A stretch of DNA of 64,000 nucleotides from JASGIT01 sp047601665 (GCA_047601665.1 JASGIT010000001.1:3348001-3412000), one strand, 5' to 3'; counted from the first letter of the stretch, positions 26,517-34,962 are shown. Program-made: numbers and translations. Notes: generated by a model from the sequence alone, not told the origin.

Positions 26517-27542
26517 ATGATCGACCTACGGGGCATCACCCAGATTTACCAAGGCCCGCAAGGGCCGTTCGAGGCGCTGTCGGACATCGACCTGCACGTG
26601 GCGCAGGGCGAGGTGTTCGGTATCATCGGCAAAAGCGGCGCGGGCAAAAGCTCGCTGGTGCGCGTGATCAACCTGCTCAACCGGCCCACGCGCGGCGAGG
26701 TGCTCGTGGCCGGGCGCGACCTCATGAAGCTGAACGACGCCGAGCTGCGCGCCGCGCGCCAGGGCATCGGCATGGTGTTCCAGCACTTCAACCTGCTGTC
26801 GTCGCGCACCGTGTGGGGCAACGTGGCGCTGCCGCTGGAGCTCGCGGGCCTGGACCAGGCCGCCATCGCCCAGCGCGTGGGGCCGCTGCTCGACCTGGTG
26901 GGCCTGGCGCACCTGGCCGAACGCTACCCCGCGCAGATCAGCGGCGGGCAGAAGCAGCGCGTGGGCATCGCGCGCGCGCTGGCGAGCCGCCCGCAGGTGC
27001 TGCTGTCGGACGAGGCCACCTCGGCGCTCGACCCGGAGACCACGCGCTCCATCCTCGCGCTGCTGCGGCAGGTGAACCGCGAGCTGGGCGTGACGGTGGT
27101 GCTCATCACGCACCAGATGCAGGTCATCAAGCAGGTGGCCGACCGCGTGGCCGTGATCGACGCGGGCCGCATCGTGGAGATGGGCCGCGTGCTCGACGTG
27201 TTCACGCGCCCGCAGCAGGCCATCACCCAGAGCCTGATCGACGAGATCGTGCCGCAGCAGCTGCCCGACAGCGTGCTGGCCCATGCGCGGCGCCTGTCCG
27301 CACAGTCGCCGGGCAGGCTGCTGCGCCTGTCCTACGCGGGCGACGGGGCGGGGCAGCCGCTGCTGTCGCGGCTGGTGCGCGCGCACGGGCTGGAGGTGTC
27401 CATCCTGCACGGGCTGGTGGACGAGATCCAGGACCAGACCTTCGGCGCGCTGGCCGTGCACGCCAGCGGCGCCGCCGTGGAGGCCGCCGTGGCCGATTTG
27501 CGCGCCCAGGGCGTGCTGGTGGAGGAGGTGGCCCATGTTTGA
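26517..27542 (+). CDS. metN: methionine ABC transporter ATP-binding protein MetN
   Basis: The 341-residue ATPase energises D/L-methionine uptake with MetI. Walker A GKSGAGKSSL (about residues 39-48), signature ISGGQKQRVGIARAL (about 141-155), Walker B VLLSDEATSALDP, and a C-terminal NIL domain (about 265-341) that senses methionine in this family. The start is MIDLRGITQIYQ, the normal beginning, yet no Shine-Dalgarno sequence precedes it; a terminator hairpin does. It overlaps metI by 8 bp. No metQ binding-protein gene follows within the window. Confidence 0.9.
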   Translation: MIDLRGITQIYQGPQGPFEALSDIDLHVAQGEVFGIIGKSGAGKSSLVRVINLLNRPTRGEVLVAGRDLMKLNDAELRAARQGIGMVFQHFNLLSSRTVWGNVALPLELAGLDQAAIAQRVGPLLDLVGLAHLAERYPAQISGGQKQRVGIARALASRPQVLLSDEATSALDPETTRSILALLRQVNRELGVTVVLITHQMQVIKQVADRVAVIDAGRIVEMGRVLDVFTRPQQAITQSLIDEIVPQQLPDSVLAHARRLSAQSPGRLLRLSYAGDGAGQPLLSRLVRAHGLEVSILHGLVDEIQDQTFGALAVHASGAAVEAAVADLRAQGVLVEEVAHV

Positions 27543-28200
27543 GAACCTGACGTCCGCGATGTGGGAGCTGTTCGCCACCTCGCTGTGGGAAACGCTGGTG
27601 ATGGTGGGCCTCTCGGGCATCGCGGGCGCGCTCATCGGCATTCCGCTGGGCGTGTTCCTGCGCCTGACCGACCAGGGCGGCGTGCTGGAGAACGCGCCGC
27701 TCAACCGCATCGTCGGCTGGGTGGTGAACGCGGTGCGCTCCACGCCGTTCATCATTTTGCTGGTGGCGATCATCCCGCTCACGCGCGCCATCGTGGGCTC
27801 GTCGATCGGCACGGCGGCCGCCGTGGTGCCGCTGACCTTCGCGGCGGCGCCGTTCGTGGCGCGGCTGGTGGAGGCCTCGCTGCGCGAGGTGGACGCGGGC
27901 CTGATCGAGGCCGCCCAGGCCATGGGCGCGACCACCGGCCAGATCGTCTGGAAGGTGCTGCTGCCCGAGGCGCTGCCCGGCATCGTCGCGGGCCTGACCA
28001 TCACCTTCGTGAGCCTCACGGGCTACTCGGCCATGGCGGGCGCGATCGGCGGCGGGGGGCTGGGCGACCTGGGCATCCGCTACGGCTACCAGCGCTTCCT
28101 GCCCGACGTGATGCTGGCCGTGGTGGTGGTGCTGATCTTCTTCGTGCAGGCCGTGCAGAGCCTGGGGGACTGGGCGGTGCGGCGCATGAGCCACCGCTGA
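27535..28200 (+). CDS. metI: methionine ABC transporter permease MetI
   Basis: The 221-residue inner-membrane permease has five or so helices and the cytoplasmic EAA loop EAAQAMGATTGQIVWKVLL (about residues 123-141). The start lies inside the end of metN behind GGAGGAGG. Length and sequence fit MetI. The gene is last in this transcription unit: a repeat and a hairpin follow, not metQ. It should form MetN2I2 with the preceding ATPase and take a solute-binding protein encoded elsewhere. Confidence 0.9.
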   Translation: MFENLTSAMWELFATSLWETLVMVGLSGIAGALIGIPLGVFLRLTDQGGVLENAPLNRIVGWVVNAVRSTPFIILLVAIIPLTRAIVGSSIGTAAAVVPLTFAAAPFVARLVEASLREVDAGLIEAAQAMGATTGQIVWKVLLPEALPGIVAGLTITFVSLTGYSAMAGAIGGGGLGDLGIRYGYQRFLPDVMLAVVVVLIFFVQAVQSLGDWAVRRMSHR

Positions 28201-28214
28201 GCACTATCGTTTCG

Positions 28215-28260
28215 AGAGCTGCCAGCGCTTGATGCGCCTGGGCTGAGCGCCAGTTTCATT
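28215..28260 (+). repeat. palindromic repeat, copy 5
   Basis: AGAGCTGCCAGCGCTTGATG, diverged right arm GGCTGAGCGCCAG and TTTCATT tail, 15 bp after the metI stop. Confidence 0.6.
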
Positions 28261-28298
28261 CACAATCTGGCGCGGCGGCATCCCCTGGGTATCATGGC

Positions 28299-28324
28299 CT
28301 GCGCGGCGCCGTCTTGCCGCGCAG
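28299..28324 (+). promoter_or_regulatory. 9-bp GC hairpin in the leader of the flavin reductase gene
   Basis: CTGCGCGGC (28299-28307), 8-base loop, GCCGCGCAG (28316-28324): perfect stem, 22 bp before the start codon. No T tract follows. It could be an operator or leader structure. Confidence 0.4.
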
Positions 28325-28346
28325 ACGTTCATCAAAGGGGGTTCTC

Positions 28347-28895
28347 ATGAGCACGTACCAGATCGCTGTCATCGTCGGCAGCCTGCGCAAGGATTCGTTC
28401 AACCGCCAGCTTGCCACGGCGCTGGCGCGGCTGGCGCCGCCCGAGTTCAGCTTCACGCAAGTGCGCATCGACGATCTGCCGCTGTACAACCAGGACGACG
28501 ACGCGCAGCAGGCTGCCCCGGTGCAGCGCCTCAAGGGCGAAATCCGCGCGGCGCAGGGGCTGCTGTTCGTCACGCCTGAGTACAACCGCTCGATTCCCGG
28601 CGTGCTCAAGAACGCCATCGACCACGCCTCGCGCCCCTACGGCCAGAGCGCCTGGGCGGGCAAGCCCGCGGGCGTGGTGGGCGTGTCGGTCGGGGCCATC
28701 GGCACGGCGCTGGCGCAGCAGCACCTGCGCAACGTGCTGGCCTACCTGGACGTGCCCACGCTGGGCCAGCCCGAAGCCTTTGTGCAGGCGAAGGAAGGGC
28801 TGTTCGACGCCCAGGGCAACATCGGCGAAGGCAGCCGCGCCTTTTTGCAGAAATGGATGGACAAGTACGTGGCCTGGGTCAAGCGCCACGCTTGA
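28347..28895 (+). CDS. NADPH-dependent FMN reductase (ChrR/YieF-like)
   Basis: The 182-residue flavodoxin-fold enzyme reduces FMN, quinones or metals such as chromate with NAD(P)H. The phosphate-binding loop is VGSLRKDSFNRQLA (residues 10-23) and the FMN-side motif is FVTPEYNRSIPGVLKNAIDH (residues 75-94), both typical. The start is the ATG after AAGGGGG. It is cytosolic and stands alone, convergent with the azoreductase gene 9 bp away. A role in quinone or oxidative-stress defence is inferred from family. Confidence 0.88.
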   Translation: MSTYQIAVIVGSLRKDSFNRQLATALARLAPPEFSFTQVRIDDLPLYNQDDDAQQAAPVQRLKGEIRAAQGLLFVTPEYNRSIPGVLKNAIDHASRPYGQSAWAGKPAGVVGVSVGAIGTALAQQHLRNVLAYLDVPTLGQPEAFVQAKEGLFDAQGNIGEGSRAFLQKWMDKYVAWVKRHA

Positions 28896-28904
28896 TTTGA
28901 TATT

Positions 28905-29537
28905 TCAGGCGGCCTCTGCCACCAGCGCCTTGCTGGTGTGGGCGGCCAGGTCGCTTTCGGCATTCGCCAGCGCCTTGGCCCGGCCTTCGGGGCCCATGCC
29001 CGTGCCTTCGGCGCGCACGAAGCGCACGTCGGTGATGCCCAGGAAGCCGAACACCGTGCGCAGGTACGCTTCCTGGTGCTCGTTGGCGCGGCCCGCTTCG
29101 CTGGTCGAATAGATGCCACCACGGCTCACCACCACGATCACGGTCTTGCCGCCGGCCAGCCCTTCAGGACCCTTTTCGGTGTAGCGGAAAGTGCGGCGGG
29201 GCAGGGCGATGCGGTCGATCCAGGCCTTGAGCTGGGTGGGGATGGTGAAGTTGTAGAACGGCGCGCCGATCACGATCACGTCCGACGCGAGGAACTGGCT
29301 CACCAGCGCTTCGGTCACGGCGTTTTCCTGGCGCTGTGCGTCGGTCTGGGCGTCCTGGCCGGTGCGCATACCCATCGCGTCGGCGGAGAAGTGGTTGGGC
29401 GCATTCACCGCCAGGTCCAGGTATTGCACCTTGGTGCCGGGGTGGGTCGCCACCCAGCTGTCGACCACGCGGGCCGTGACCTGGCGCGAGACGGATTGGG
29501 CGCCGTTGAGGGAGGAATCGATGTGCAGCAGTTGCAT
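28905..29537 (-). CDS. azoR: FMN-dependent NADH-azoreductase
   Basis: The 210-residue flavodoxin-like enzyme reduces azo dyes and quinones by two-electron transfer. Start MQLLHIDSSLNGAQSVSRQ has AGGAG upstream; a longer in-frame start gives 17 unlikely residues. FMN-contact regions are DSSLNGAQSVSRQVTARV, GAPFYNFTIPTQLKAWIDR (about residues 87-105) and VVSRGGIY. It is divergent from a LysR regulator gene, which probably controls it, as is common for quinone- or electrophile-induced azoreductases. Convergent with the flavin reductase gene. Confidence 0.9.
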   Translation of the reverse strand: MQLLHIDSSLNGAQSVSRQVTARVVDSWVATHPGTKVQYLDLAVNAPNHFSADAMGMRTGQDAQTDAQRQENAVTEALVSQFLASDVIVIGAPFYNFTIPTQLKAWIDRIALPRRTFRYTEKGPEGLAGGKTVIVVVSRGGIYSTSEAGRANEHQEAYLRTVFGFLGITDVRFVRAEGTGMGPEGRAKALANAESDLAAHTSKALVAEAA

Positions 29538-29590
29538 GAGAGGCTCCTGGATGAAAGGGGTATGGGTGTGATTGTGGATTGATGCCATAC

Positions 29591-29632
29591 ACTTGATAAG
29601 TAGCCTTCAGCGCGATAGATTGTTCCATCAAT
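29591..29632 (+). promoter_or_regulatory. LysR-type inverted repeats between azoR and the regulator
   Basis: ACTT-GAT-AAGT (29591-29601) and ATTG-N6-CAAT (29619-29632) lie in the 113-bp region between divergent start codons. LysR regulators bind T-N11-A inverted repeats of this kind; assignment is inferred from position and form. Confidence 0.45.
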
Positions 29633-29650
29633 AGGACGATTCGACCTTCG

Positions 29651-30589
29651 ATGCAAGACCTGAACGACATGCTCTACTTTGCCGAGGTGGTGGAGCGCGG
29701 CGGCTTCGCGGCGGCGGGGCGGGCGCTGGGCATTCCGAAGTCGCGCCTGTCGCGCCGCGTGTCGGAGCTGGAGGCGCGCCTGGGCGTGCGCCTGCTGCAG
29801 CGCACCACGCGCCGCCTCTCGCTCACCGAGGTGGGCGAGGCCTACCTGCAGCACTGCCAGAGCCTGCGCGACTCCGCCGAAGCCGCCGCCGACCTCGTCG
29901 CCCGCGTGCAGACCGCGCCGCGCGGCACGGTGCGCGTGACCTGCCCCGTGACCATCGCGCAGACGGTGCTGGGCGAGTTGCTGCCCGATTTCCTGGCGCG
30001 CCACCCGCAGGTGCGCGTGGACATGCAGGTGAGCAACCGCGTGGTCAACCTCGTGGAAGAGGGCGTGGACGTGGCGCTGCGCGTGCGCCCCACGCTGGAG
30101 GACAGCGGCAGCATGGTCGTCAAGCGGCTGGACGACACGCAGAGCGTGATCGTGGCCGCGCCCGCGCTGCTCGCGCGCCAGGGCACGCCGCGCACGCTGG
30201 AGGATCTGGCCCGGCTCGACAGCGTGGCCCTGTGGGCGCACGACGGGCGCTGCACCCTGCAGCTGGTGGGGCCAGGCGGGAGCGAGCAGCAGCTCGCCAT
30301 CACCCCGCGCCTCGTGGCGGACGACCTGCTCACGCTCAAGCTCGCGGCGCTGGGCGGCGCGGGCCTGTGCTGGCTGCCCGCCTACATGTGCGTGGACGAA
30401 CTGCGCGCGGGCAGCCTCGTGCGGCTGCTGCCCGGCTGGGCGCCGCCCCGGGGCATCGTCCACGCCGTGTTCGCGTCGCGCCGGGGGCTGTCGCCCGCCG
30501 TGCGCGCCTTTCTCGACTTCTTGGGCGAAACCATGCCGGGGCGCAACCACTTGCCCGACGAGTGCCTGGAGCAAGGAGCCGGCATATGA
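29651..30589 (+). CDS. LysR-family transcriptional regulator, probable azoR regulator
   Basis: The 312-residue protein begins MQDLNDMLYFAEVVERGGFA, with the winged helix-turn-helix at about residues 3-62 (AAAGRALGIPKSRLSRRVSELE). The rest is a periplasmic-binding-protein-like effector domain, starting GTVRVTCPVTIAQTVLGELL. It resembles the CrgA/AaeR-like subgroup that regulates nearby quinone or aromatic-response genes. Divergent orientation to azoR with 113 bp between suggests it controls that gene and itself. Effector is unknown. Confidence 0.88.
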   Translation: MQDLNDMLYFAEVVERGGFAAAGRALGIPKSRLSRRVSELEARLGVRLLQRTTRRLSLTEVGEAYLQHCQSLRDSAEAAADLVARVQTAPRGTVRVTCPVTIAQTVLGELLPDFLARHPQVRVDMQVSNRVVNLVEEGVDVALRVRPTLEDSGSMVVKRLDDTQSVIVAAPALLARQGTPRTLEDLARLDSVALWAHDGRCTLQLVGPGGSEQQLAITPRLVADDLLTLKLAALGGAGLCWLPAYMCVDELRAGSLVRLLPGWAPPRGIVHAVFASRRGLSPAVRAFLDFLGETMPGRNHLPDECLEQGAGI

Positions 30590-30632
30590 GCAAGAAAATG
30601 ACTCCCATGTTCCCTCACCTTGGGACGGCCCG

Positions 30633-31040
30633 GTGGTGAAGAAGAGTGGCTACAAGGCGTGGCGCGCGTTCGCCGCATGGTGCGTGCTGCTGCTGCTCGC
30701 CTTCGTCAACGGCGCGGCGCGCGAGGCGTGGCTGGAGCGCCATTTCGACGAGGAAACCGCCCACGTGCTGGGCACGCTGCTGCTGTGCGTGTGGATTCTG
30801 GCGGCGGTGTGGTGGCTGGCGCCCTGGCTGCGCATCGCCACCGAGCGGCAGGCGCTGCGCACGGGCCTGGCCTGGGTGGCGCTCACGCTCGCGGCGGAGT
30901 CGCTGGTGGGCCACTACCTGCTGGGCCAGCCCTGGTCGGCGCTGCTGGACGGGGTGGACCTGAAGGACGGGCACATCTGGCCGCTGGTGCTGATCGTGAC
31001 CGCCGCCGCGCCTTGGCTGGCCTGGCGCGGCAGGCGGTGA
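30633..31040 (+). CDS. small integral membrane protein of unknown function
   Basis: The 135-residue protein starts at one of two adjacent GTG codons (30633 or 30636). Four hydrophobic segments are visible: about residues 8-28, 45-67, 77-97 and 115-131 (for example LLLCVWILAAVWWLAPWL). I do not recognise the family. It follows the LysR gene by 43 bp on the same strand and is convergent with the next LysR gene, leaving only 9 bp. There are no charged catalytic motifs. Function cannot be assigned. Confidence 0.6.
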   Translation: MVKKSGYKAWRAFAAWCVLLLLAFVNGAAREAWLERHFDEETAHVLGTLLLCVWILAAVWWLAPWLRIATERQALRTGLAWVALTLAAESLVGHYLLGQPWSALLDGVDLKDGHIWPLVLIVTAAAPWLAWRGRR

Positions 31041-31049
31041 TGACACACC

Positions 31050-31979
31050 CTAACCCAGCCAGCGCGCATCAGGCCAGCGCCCTTGTTCAAACGTGGCCTT
31101 GACGCAGTCCAGCAGCACGCCGACAACGCAGCGCACGGGCGCCGTGGCCTGCCGGCTGCTGGGCGCCGCCAGCACGATGGTGCGCTGCAGGCCCGGCGAC
31201 GTGAGCGGGGCCGCGCCCAGCAGGCCGCGTTCCACCTCCTGCGTCACGCACACGGCGGGCAGTATGGTCCAGCCGTGGCCTTGCGCGACCAGTTCCTTTT
31301 GCACGCTCAGCGCATTGGTCTCGGCGAAGACCTGCAGCGTCACGCCGGCCTCGGCCGCGGCGTGCTCGATCACCGCGCGCAGGCCTTGCGGCGCCGCAGG
31401 CAGCACGAACGGCTCGCGCGCGACGCGCGCGAGCGCGAGCGGGCGTTTGCGCGACAGCTTCGCGGACGGCGCGGCCACGACCCACAGGCTTTCTTCGAGC
31501 AGCGCCTTCACGTGCAGCGCGGGCGTCTCCTTCTGGCCGTAGAGCAGGGCGGCATCCACGTCGCCGGCTTCGAGCCAGTCCTGCAGGTGCCCGGCGTAGC
31601 CGATGGTCAGCCGCAGGCGGATGTGCGGGTAGCGCCGCGCCACCTCGGCGGCCAGCAGCGTGGCCAGCAGATCCGAGGTGCTGGCCAGCAGGCCGATGCT
31701 CACGATGCCCGCCACCGGCCCCTCGGTGGGCTGGATCTCGGCCTTGGCGCGCGCCACCTCGCCCAGGATGCGCCGCGCGTATTCCAGCATGGTCTTGCCG
31801 GGCGGCGTGAGCTGCATACCGTGGCGGCTGCGGTCGAACAGTTCGGTGCCCAGGTCTTCCTCCAGCAGGCGCAGCTGGCGCGACACGGCGGGCTGCACCA
31901 GGTTCAGCAGGCTGGAGGCGCGGGTGACGTTGCCGGTTTCCGCCACGGTGACGAAGGCGCGCAGTTGCTTGAGATCCAT
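31050..31979 (-). CDS. LysR-family regulator of the divergent CoA-dicarboxylate operon
   Basis: The 309-residue protein begins MDLKQLRAFVTVAETGNVTR, with the helix-turn-helix to about residue 60 and effector domain starting GIVSIGLLASTSDLL. It is divergent from the acyl-CoA dehydrogenase gene across a 110-bp AT-rich region with several TTGAT/ATCAA repeats. The itaconate cluster of Pseudomonas has a LysR gene in the same place, so this protein probably senses the substrate acid or its CoA ester. Effector unknown. Confidence 0.87.
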   Translation of the reverse strand: MDLKQLRAFVTVAETGNVTRASSLLNLVQPAVSRQLRLLEEDLGTELFDRSRHGMQLTPPGKTMLEYARRILGEVARAKAEIQPTEGPVAGIVSIGLLASTSDLLATLLAAEVARRYPHIRLRLTIGYAGHLQDWLEAGDVDAALLYGQKETPALHVKALLEESLWVVAAPSAKLSRKRPLALARVAREPFVLPAAPQGLRAVIEHAAAEAGVTLQVFAETNALSVQKELVAQGHGWTILPAVCVTQEVERGLLGAAPLTSPGLQRTIVLAAPSSRQATAPVRCVVGVLLDCVKATFEQGRWPDARWLG

Positions 31980-32000
31980 GGAGATTCCTCGATGCCCAAA

Positions 32001-32064
32001 ATTGATGATTCGATCAGAAAATTCTATTTTTTATTGAATCAATCAAATATTACTATTGATCAAC
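32001..32064 (+). promoter_or_regulatory. divergent AT-rich promoter with TTGAT-type inverted repeats
   Basis: The 110 bp between the LysR and dehydrogenase genes are unusually AT-rich. They contain ATTGAATCAAT (32033-32043, 5-1-5 palindrome), TTGATCAA (32056-32063) and TTGATGATTCGATCA (32002-32016). Their spacing and location fit LysR binding sites flanking the two promoters. Confidence 0.55.
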
Positions 32065-32089
32065 GCCAACCACTCTGGAGACATCCCTC

Positions 32090-33256
32090 ATGAGCGCCCT
32101 CTCTGCCCCCGACCAGTACCAGGAAATCCGCGACGCCGTGCGCGGCCTGTGCCAGCAGTTCCCCGCCGAATACCACCGCAAGATCGACGAAGCGCGCGGC
32201 TACCCCGAGGAATTCGTCAACGCCCTCACCAAGGCCGGCTGGCTGGCCGCGCTGATTCCACAGGAATTCGGCGGCCCGGGCCTGTCGATGGCCGAGGCCT
32301 CGGTCATCATGGAGGAGATCAACCGCAGCGGCGGCAACTCCGGCGCCTGCCATGGCCAGATGTACGTGATGAACACCATCGTGTTCAGCGGCACCGAGGC
32401 GCAGAAGCAGAAGTACCTGCCGAAGATCGCCTCGGGCGAGCTGCGCGTGCAGTCCATGGGCGTGACCGAGCCGACCACCGGCAGCGACACCACCCAGCTC
32501 AAGACCACGGCGGTGAAGAAGGACGGCCGCTGGGTCGTCAACGGCCAGAAGGTCTGGATCAGCCGCGTGCAGCACAGCGACCTGCTGATCCTGCTGGCGC
32601 GCACCACGCCCGCAGACCAGGTGGCAAAGCGCAGCGACGGCCTGTCGTGCTTCATCGTCGAGCTGGACAAGGCCATCGGCAACGGCCTGACCGTGCGTCC
32701 CATCCTGAACATGGTCAACCACGAGACCAACGAGCTGTTCTTCGACAACCTGGAGCTGCCCGAAGACGCGCTGCTGGGCACCGAGGGCAAGGGCCTGAAG
32801 GTGATCTTCGACGGCCTGAACGCCGAGCGCACGCTGATCGCCTCCGAGTGCATCGGCGACGGCTACTGGTTCCTGGAAAAGGCGCGCGACTACGCCGCCG
32901 AGCGCAAGGTGTTCGGCCGCCCCATCGGCCAGAACCAGGGCATCCAGTTCCCGCTGGCCGAGGCCTTCATCGAACTCGAAGCCGCCAACCTCATGCGCTG
33001 GCGCGCCTGCCAGAAGATCGACGCGCGCGAGAACGCGGGCACCGAGGCCAACATGGCCAAGTACCTCGCCGCCAAGGCGAGCTGGGAGGCGGCCAACGCC
33101 TGCCTGCAGACGCACGGCGGCTTCGGCTTCGCGTGCGAATACGACATCGAGCGCAAGTTCCGCGAGACGCGCCTGTACCAGGTGGCGCCCATCTCCACCA
33201 ACATGATCCTGAACCACATTGCCCAGCACACGCTGGGCCTGCCCCGCTCGTTCTGA
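32090..33256 (+). CDS. acyl-CoA dehydrogenase of the C5-dicarboxylate-type module
   Basis: The 388-residue flavoenzyme has all three domains. Key parts are GVTEPTTGSDTTQLKT (FAD/substrate loop, about residues 125-140), KVFGRPIGQNQGIQFPLAEA and THGGFGFACEYDIERKFRE. The C-terminal YEGT motif with catalytic Glu is replaced by QVAPIST; a Glu at residue 246 in LNAERTLIASE matches the isovaleryl-CoA-dehydrogenase base. Start ATG has CTGGAGA. ETF genes follow directly and can take its electrons. A paralogue with the same features lies at 47.8 kb. The Pseudomonas itaconate cluster contains a similar dehydrogenase. Confidence 0.9.
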   Translation: MSALSAPDQYQEIRDAVRGLCQQFPAEYHRKIDEARGYPEEFVNALTKAGWLAALIPQEFGGPGLSMAEASVIMEEINRSGGNSGACHGQMYVMNTIVFSGTEAQKQKYLPKIASGELRVQSMGVTEPTTGSDTTQLKTTAVKKDGRWVVNGQKVWISRVQHSDLLILLARTTPADQVAKRSDGLSCFIVELDKAIGNGLTVRPILNMVNHETNELFFDNLELPEDALLGTEGKGLKVIFDGLNAERTLIASECIGDGYWFLEKARDYAAERKVFGRPIGQNQGIQFPLAEAFIELEAANLMRWRACQKIDARENAGTEANMAKYLAAKASWEAANACLQTHGGFGFACEYDIERKFRETRLYQVAPISTNMILNHIAQHTLGLPRSF

Positions 33257-33279
33257 TTTTTTGAGAAGGAATTGCAGCC

Positions 33280-34029
33280 ATGAAGATTCTCGTTCCCGTG
33301 AAACGGGTCGTCGATAAAGACATCAAAGTGCGCGTCAAGAGCGACGGCACGGGCGTGGACATCGCCAACGTGAAGATGAGCATGAACCCCTTTGACGAAA
33401 TCGCCGTCGAAGAGGCTGTGCGCCTGAAAGAAAAAGGCGTGGCGACGGAAGTCATCGCCGTCTCGTGCGGCGACGCCAAATGCCAGGAAACCCTGCGCAC
33501 CGCCATGGCCATCGGCGCCGACCGGGGCATCCTGGTCGAATCCGACGCCGAACTGCAGCCCCTGGCCGTGGCCAAACTGCTCAAGGCCCTGGTCGACAAA
33601 GAACAGCCCGGCCTCATCGTCCTGGGCAAACAAGCCATCGACAACGACGACAACCAGGTCGGCCAGATGCTCGCCGCCCTCACCGACCTGCCCCAGGCCA
33701 CCTTCGCCAGCAAAGTCGAAGTCGCCGACGGCAAAGCCACCGTCACCCGCGAAGTCGACAGCGGCCTCGAAACCCTCAGCGTGGCCCTGCCCGCCGTCGT
33801 CACCGCCGACCTGCGCCTGAACGAACCGCGCTACGTCACCCTGCCCAACATCATGAAGGCCAAGAAAAAGCCGCTGGACACCGTCAAGCCCGCCGACCTC
33901 GGCGTCGACGTCGCCCCGCGCCTCAAGACCGTCAAAGTGAGCGAACCCCCCAAACGCGGCGCCGGCATCAAAGTGCCCGACGTCGCCACCCTGGTCGACA
34001 AACTCAAGAACGAAGCGAAGGTGATCTAA
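33280..34029 (+). CDS. etfB: electron transfer flavoprotein subunit beta
   Basis: The 249-residue protein carries AMP in the EtfAB dimer, which moves electrons from acyl-CoA dehydrogenases to ETF-ubiquinone oxidoreductase. It starts MKILVPVKRVVDKDIKVRV, standard for EtfB, and contains VTREVDSGLETLSVALPAVV and LNEPRYVTLPNIMKAKKKPL, the family signature region (about residues 165-205). AGAAGGA is the ribosome site. Codons favour GTC, GAA and AAA more than those of neighbouring genes. It is directly followed by etfA. Confidence 0.95.
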   Translation: MKILVPVKRVVDKDIKVRVKSDGTGVDIANVKMSMNPFDEIAVEEAVRLKEKGVATEVIAVSCGDAKCQETLRTAMAIGADRGILVESDAELQPLAVAKLLKALVDKEQPGLIVLGKQAIDNDDNQVGQMLAALTDLPQATFASKVEVADGKATVTREVDSGLETLSVALPAVVTADLRLNEPRYVTLPNIMKAKKKPLDTVKPADLGVDVAPRLKTVKVSEPPKRGAGIKVPDVATLVDKLKNEAKVI

Positions 34030-34962
34030 ATGTCGGTACTCGTTATTGCTGAACACGACAACGCCTCCATCAAGGCCGCCACCCTCAACACCGTCACCGC
34101 GGCTCTGGCCTGCGGCGGCGACGTGCACATCCTCGTTGCCGGCGAAAACGCGGGCGCCGCCGCCCAGGCCGCCGCGCAAATCGCCGGCGTCGCCAAAGTC
34201 ATCCACGCCGACGGCGCCAGCCTCAAGGACGGCCTGGCCGAAAACCTCGCCGCCCAGGTCCTCGCCATCGCCGGCAACTACAGCCACATCCTCTTCCCCT
34301 CCACCGCCAGCGGCAAAAACACCGCCCCGCGCGTAGCCGCCAAACTCGACGTGGCGCAAATCAGCGACATCACCAAAGTCGTCAGCGCCGACACCTTCGA
34401 GCGCCCCATCTACGCCGGCAACGCCATCGCCACCGTGCAAAGCAGTGACGCCACCAAAGTCATCACCGTGCGCACCACCGGCTTCGACGCCGCCGCCGCC
34501 ACGGGAGGCTCCGCAGCCGTCGAAACCACGGCCGCCGCCGCCGACAGCGGCAAAAGCAGCTTCGTGGGCCGCGAAGTCAGCAAGAGCGACCGCCCCGAAC
34601 TCACCGCCGCCAAAATCATCGTGTCGGGCGGCCGGGCGCTGGGCAGCAGCGAGAAATTCCAGGAAGTCATGACCCCGCTGGCCGACAAACTGGGCGCGGC
34701 CATCGGCGCCAGCCGCGCGGCAGTGGACGCGGGCTACGCCCCCAACGACCTGCAAGTGGGCCAGACCGGCAAGATCGTGGCGCCGCAGCTGTACATCGCG
34801 GCGGGCATCTCGGGGGCCATCCAGCACCTGGCGGGCATGAAGGACTCCAAGGTCATCGTGGCGATCAACAAAGACCCCGAGGCGCCGATCTTCAGCGTGG
34901 CCGACTACGGGCTGGAGGCGGACCTGTTCACGGCCGTGCCTGAACTCGTCAGCGCCCTCTGA
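34030..34962 (+). CDS. etfA: electron transfer flavoprotein subunit alpha
   Basis: The 310-residue FAD-binding partner of EtfB begins right after the etfB stop (AAATG junction). The N-terminal domain starts MSVLVIAEHDNASIKAATLN; the FAD domain has VSGGRALGSSEKFQEVM (about residues 199-215) and VGQTGKIVAPQLYIAAGISG, the alpha-subunit signature. Codon choice is C-ending and GAA/AAA-rich up to about 34.65 kb, then returns to the GTG/GAG style of the surroundings. This is probably the electron acceptor for several dehydrogenases in the window. Confidence 0.95.
   Translation: MSVLVIAEHDNASIKAATLNTVTAALACGGDVHILVAGENAGAAAQAAAQIAGVAKVIHADGASLKDGLAENLAAQVLAIAGNYSHILFPSTASGKNTAPRVAAKLDVAQISDITKVVSADTFERPIYAGNAIATVQSSDATKVITVRTTGFDAAAATGGSAAVETTAAAADSGKSSFVGREVSKSDRPELTAAKIIVSGGRALGSSEKFQEVMTPLADKLGAAIGASRAAVDAGYAPNDLQVGQTGKIVAPQLYIAAGISGAIQHLAGMKDSKVIVAINKDPEAPIFSVADYGLEADLFTAVPELVSAL

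Noticed and set aside
30585..30639. 17-codon open frame (ATG after the LysR stop) as a leader peptide
   Set aside because: It has no ribosome site and no regulatory amino acid run, and it overlaps the LysR end and the next start by chance.
31083..32093. Plus-strand open frame opposite the LysR gene
   Set aside because: The LysR protein on the minus strand has a clear helix-turn-helix and full length; the opposite frame has only low-complexity Arg/Gly/His sequence.
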